This document shows, one piece after another, positions 11,685 through 12,980 of a stretch of DNA of 12,980 bases. A program made the translations under genes and the position numbers. Origin of the DNA: Holophagales bacterium (GTDB taxonomy: Bacteria; Acidobacteriota; Holophagae; Holophagales; Holophagaceae); NCBI GenBank assembly GCA_031281385.1, contig JAITFL010000040.1, positions 1 to 12,980 of the forward strand. Direction: 5' to 3'. Numbering within the stretch: position 1 is the first letter of the stretch; every line of letters begins with the position of its first letter. The notes under the pieces are model-generated. The model did not search any database and was not told the origin of the DNA. It worked only from the letters and a program-made list of their open reading frames with translations.

Positions 11685-12980
11685 TCAAAGCCTATTAAAC
11701 TTCCCATGCGCTTTCCACATCTGCGGCTTGGCCTCCCCTTCGCGGTCTGGCGGCTGCTGGATTCGCGCCTCTTCCATCTCCAGTTCATCGAATAGGGCCG
11801 CGGCCACGACAAACTTCAAGTCTGGCCCCAGTTCCGGCGTGCCCCACCAATTCTTTTCCAGCATAGAAGTATTTGTTTCGCCCCTGCGGAACGCCTCATT
11901 TTCGATGAGCGCCTTGTGAAAGGCGATGTTGTTTCGTAGCCCGCCCACCCTGTATTCAGAAAGCGCCGTCGCCATCCTTCGCATCGCGTCCGAGCGAGTG
12001 GGACCCCACGAACTCAACTTGGATAGCGTTGGGGCATAGAACTGGGGCAGCGAACACCCGTTATAGACACCAGAGTCGTGACGGACGTTGCGGCCACCGG
12101 GTACCCGCAGATAGGTGATCTTCCCGCTGGAAGGCGCAAAGTCGCGCAGCGGATCCTCGGCGTTGATGTGAGCCTGTATGGAGTGCCCCCAAAGCGGTAT
12201 CTCGCCCTGTTTGAGGGGCAGCTTCTGCCCATTTGCAATGTCTATGTGCCACTTGACCAAATCCTGGCCTGTAATCCACTCCGTCACCTGGTGTCCCCCG
12301 TGGATGCGGCAGGTCATCTCCAAAAAGTAGAAATTGCCAGATGGGTCAACCAAGAACTCGACAGTCCCGCCACCAACGTAGCCGATCTTTTTTGCTAGGG
12401 CTACCGCCGCATCTCCAAGGCGCGCCCTAAGGTCTGGCCCGACAAAGGGGCTGGGAGCCTCCTCCATCACCTCCTGAAAGCGCCTCTGGACGCTGCACTC
12501 GCGCTCCCATAGATAGACCACGTTTCCGTGGGAATCCGCCATTATTTGGACTTCAATGTGCCTGTGTCCCATCAGGGCCTTTTCCAGATACACCTGGTCG
12601 TCGTCGAAATGGACAATGCCATCGGCCTTTACCCACGGCAGGCTGCGCTGCAGTTCGGTCAGAGACCTGGCCAAGCGCATCCCCTTGCCAAATTGGCCCT
12701 TCACCGCCTTTATCATCAGCGGGAACCCAAGTTTTTTCGCCTCCTCGAACAATGCCTCGTCCGACATCTGGCCAACGACGGCAGGTATCGCCGGAATTCC
12801 AGCGCTTTCCGCTATTTCTCTGGCTTTTGTCTTGTCGCTCATAAGTTCAAGGATTTCTGGGCTGGGCCCAATCCAAGTTATGCCCGCCCCGATGAATATT
12901 CTGGCCGCATCCGCATTGCTGCTAAGAAAGCCGCAACCCGGGTGTATGGCGTCGGCCCCCGTGGCCTTCGCAGCGGCGAA
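11685..12980 (-). CDS. Biotin-carboxylase-like ATP-grasp protein with altered active site (partial)
   Basis: 431 residues are visible; the 5' end is beyond the right window edge, and the frame is open through 12980, so ATG 12842 is internal. In order: DAIHPGCGFLS, WIGPSPE, LMSDKTKAR (Lys116 equivalent in E. coli AccC), PLMIKAV (Lys159), HIEVQIMAD, EEAPSPF, GTVEFLVD (Glu276), FYFLEM (Glu288), INAEDP, VPGGRNVRHDSG (Arg338) and EYRVGGLRNNIAFH. The Mg-ATP ligands survive, but the Gly-rich loop reads KGQFGKGM, RRHQK is RRFQE (H236F, K238E), and MNTRIQVEHP is MTCRIHGGHQ (N290T, Q294H, E296G). Lys238 and Glu296 are central to bicarbonate activation in ordinary biotin carboxylase. It ends at WKAHGKFNRL without a biotin-carrier domain. 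It may be an acyl-CoA carboxylase subunit of a divergent clade or a re-purposed ATP-grasp ligase. No BCCP gene follows downstream. Confidence 0.85.
   Translation of the reverse strand, partial: FAAAKATGADAIHPGCGFLSSNADAARIFIGAGITWIGPSPEILELMSDKTKAREIAESAGIPAIPAVVGQMSDEALFEEAKKLGFPLMIKAVKGQFGKGMRLARSLTELQRSLPWVKADGIVHFDDDQVYLEKALMGHRHIEVQIMADSHGNVVYLWERECSVQRRFQEVMEEAPSPFVGPDLRARLGDAAVALAKKIGYVGGGTVEFLVDPSGNFYFLEMTCRIHGGHQVTEWITGQDLVKWHIDIANGQKLPLKQGEIPLWGHSIQAHINAEDPLRDFAPSSGKITYLRVPGGRNVRHDSGVYNGCSLPQFYAPTLSKLSSWGPTRSDAMRRMATALSEYRVGGLRNNIAFHKALIENEAFRRGETNTSMLEKNWWGTPELGPDLKFVVAAALFDELEMEEARIQQPPDREGEAKPQMWKAHGKFNRL

Noticed and set aside
11685..12842. Complete biotin-carboxylase-like gene starting at ATG 12842
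   Set aside because: The frame stays open to 12980 and the extra residues (DAIHPGCGFLS, WIGPSPE) belong to the conserved N-terminal domain, so the gene is cut by the window.

Overview
The window reads as about 13 kb of chromosome from a Gram-negative bacterium that I cannot place below that level. LPS heptose biosynthesis (heptose-7-phosphate kinase), peptidoglycan synthesis (MurD), a respiratory electron-transfer flavoprotein:quinone oxidoreductase and an exported GH92 mannosidase argue for a diderm, heterotrophic, respiring bacterium. Coding DNA is moderately GC-rich, TTG and GTG starts are used, and long structured intergenic regions separate the transcription units. No tRNA, rRNA, transposase, integrase or CRISPR array is visible.

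Layout, left to right. (1) Bases 1-186 are the 3' end of murD (+). (2) Bases 187-532 are non-coding and rich in hairpins. (3) Bases 533-3245 (+) look like one operon: a receiver-domain response regulator with a Pro/Glu/Ala-rich tail, a 215-aa protein of unknown function, and a type I L-asparaginase from a TTG start. (4) Bases 3246-3905 are non-coding and carry copy A of a roughly 370-380 bp structured repeat. (5) Bases 3906-6890 (-) look like one operon, transcribed in the order ETF:quinone oxidoreductase, Trm112/UPF0434 mini-protein, heptose-7-phosphate kinase. (6) Bases 7011-8060 (-) encode a Fic-domain protein with a C-terminal winged-helix region, preceded by a large inverted-repeat operator and a consensus -10 box. 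(7) Bases 8126-8872 are non-coding and contain five back-to-back hairpins (8535-8723). (8) Bases 8873-11161 (+) encode an exported GH92 alpha-mannosidase with the alpha-1,2-type active-site set. (9) Bases 11162-11684 are non-coding and carry copy B of the structured repeat. (10) Bases 11685-12980 (-) encode a biotin-carboxylase-like ATP-grasp protein that runs off the window and has lost several catalytic residues.

How the genes work together: the operons look mostly housekeeping (cell envelope, electron transfer, amino-acid and glycan use). The window does not assemble into one obvious defence or biosynthetic system. The unusual material is (a) the non-coding DNA: a duplicated repeat with a compensatory stem change, a dense hairpin cluster, a recurrent TCTTGCAAAA motif at transcription-unit borders, and a hairpin type shared by two distant loci; (b) the degenerate biotin carboxylase; and (c) a Fic gene that appears self-regulated from a leaderless promoter. 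All family assignments come from reading motifs by eye, with no database search.
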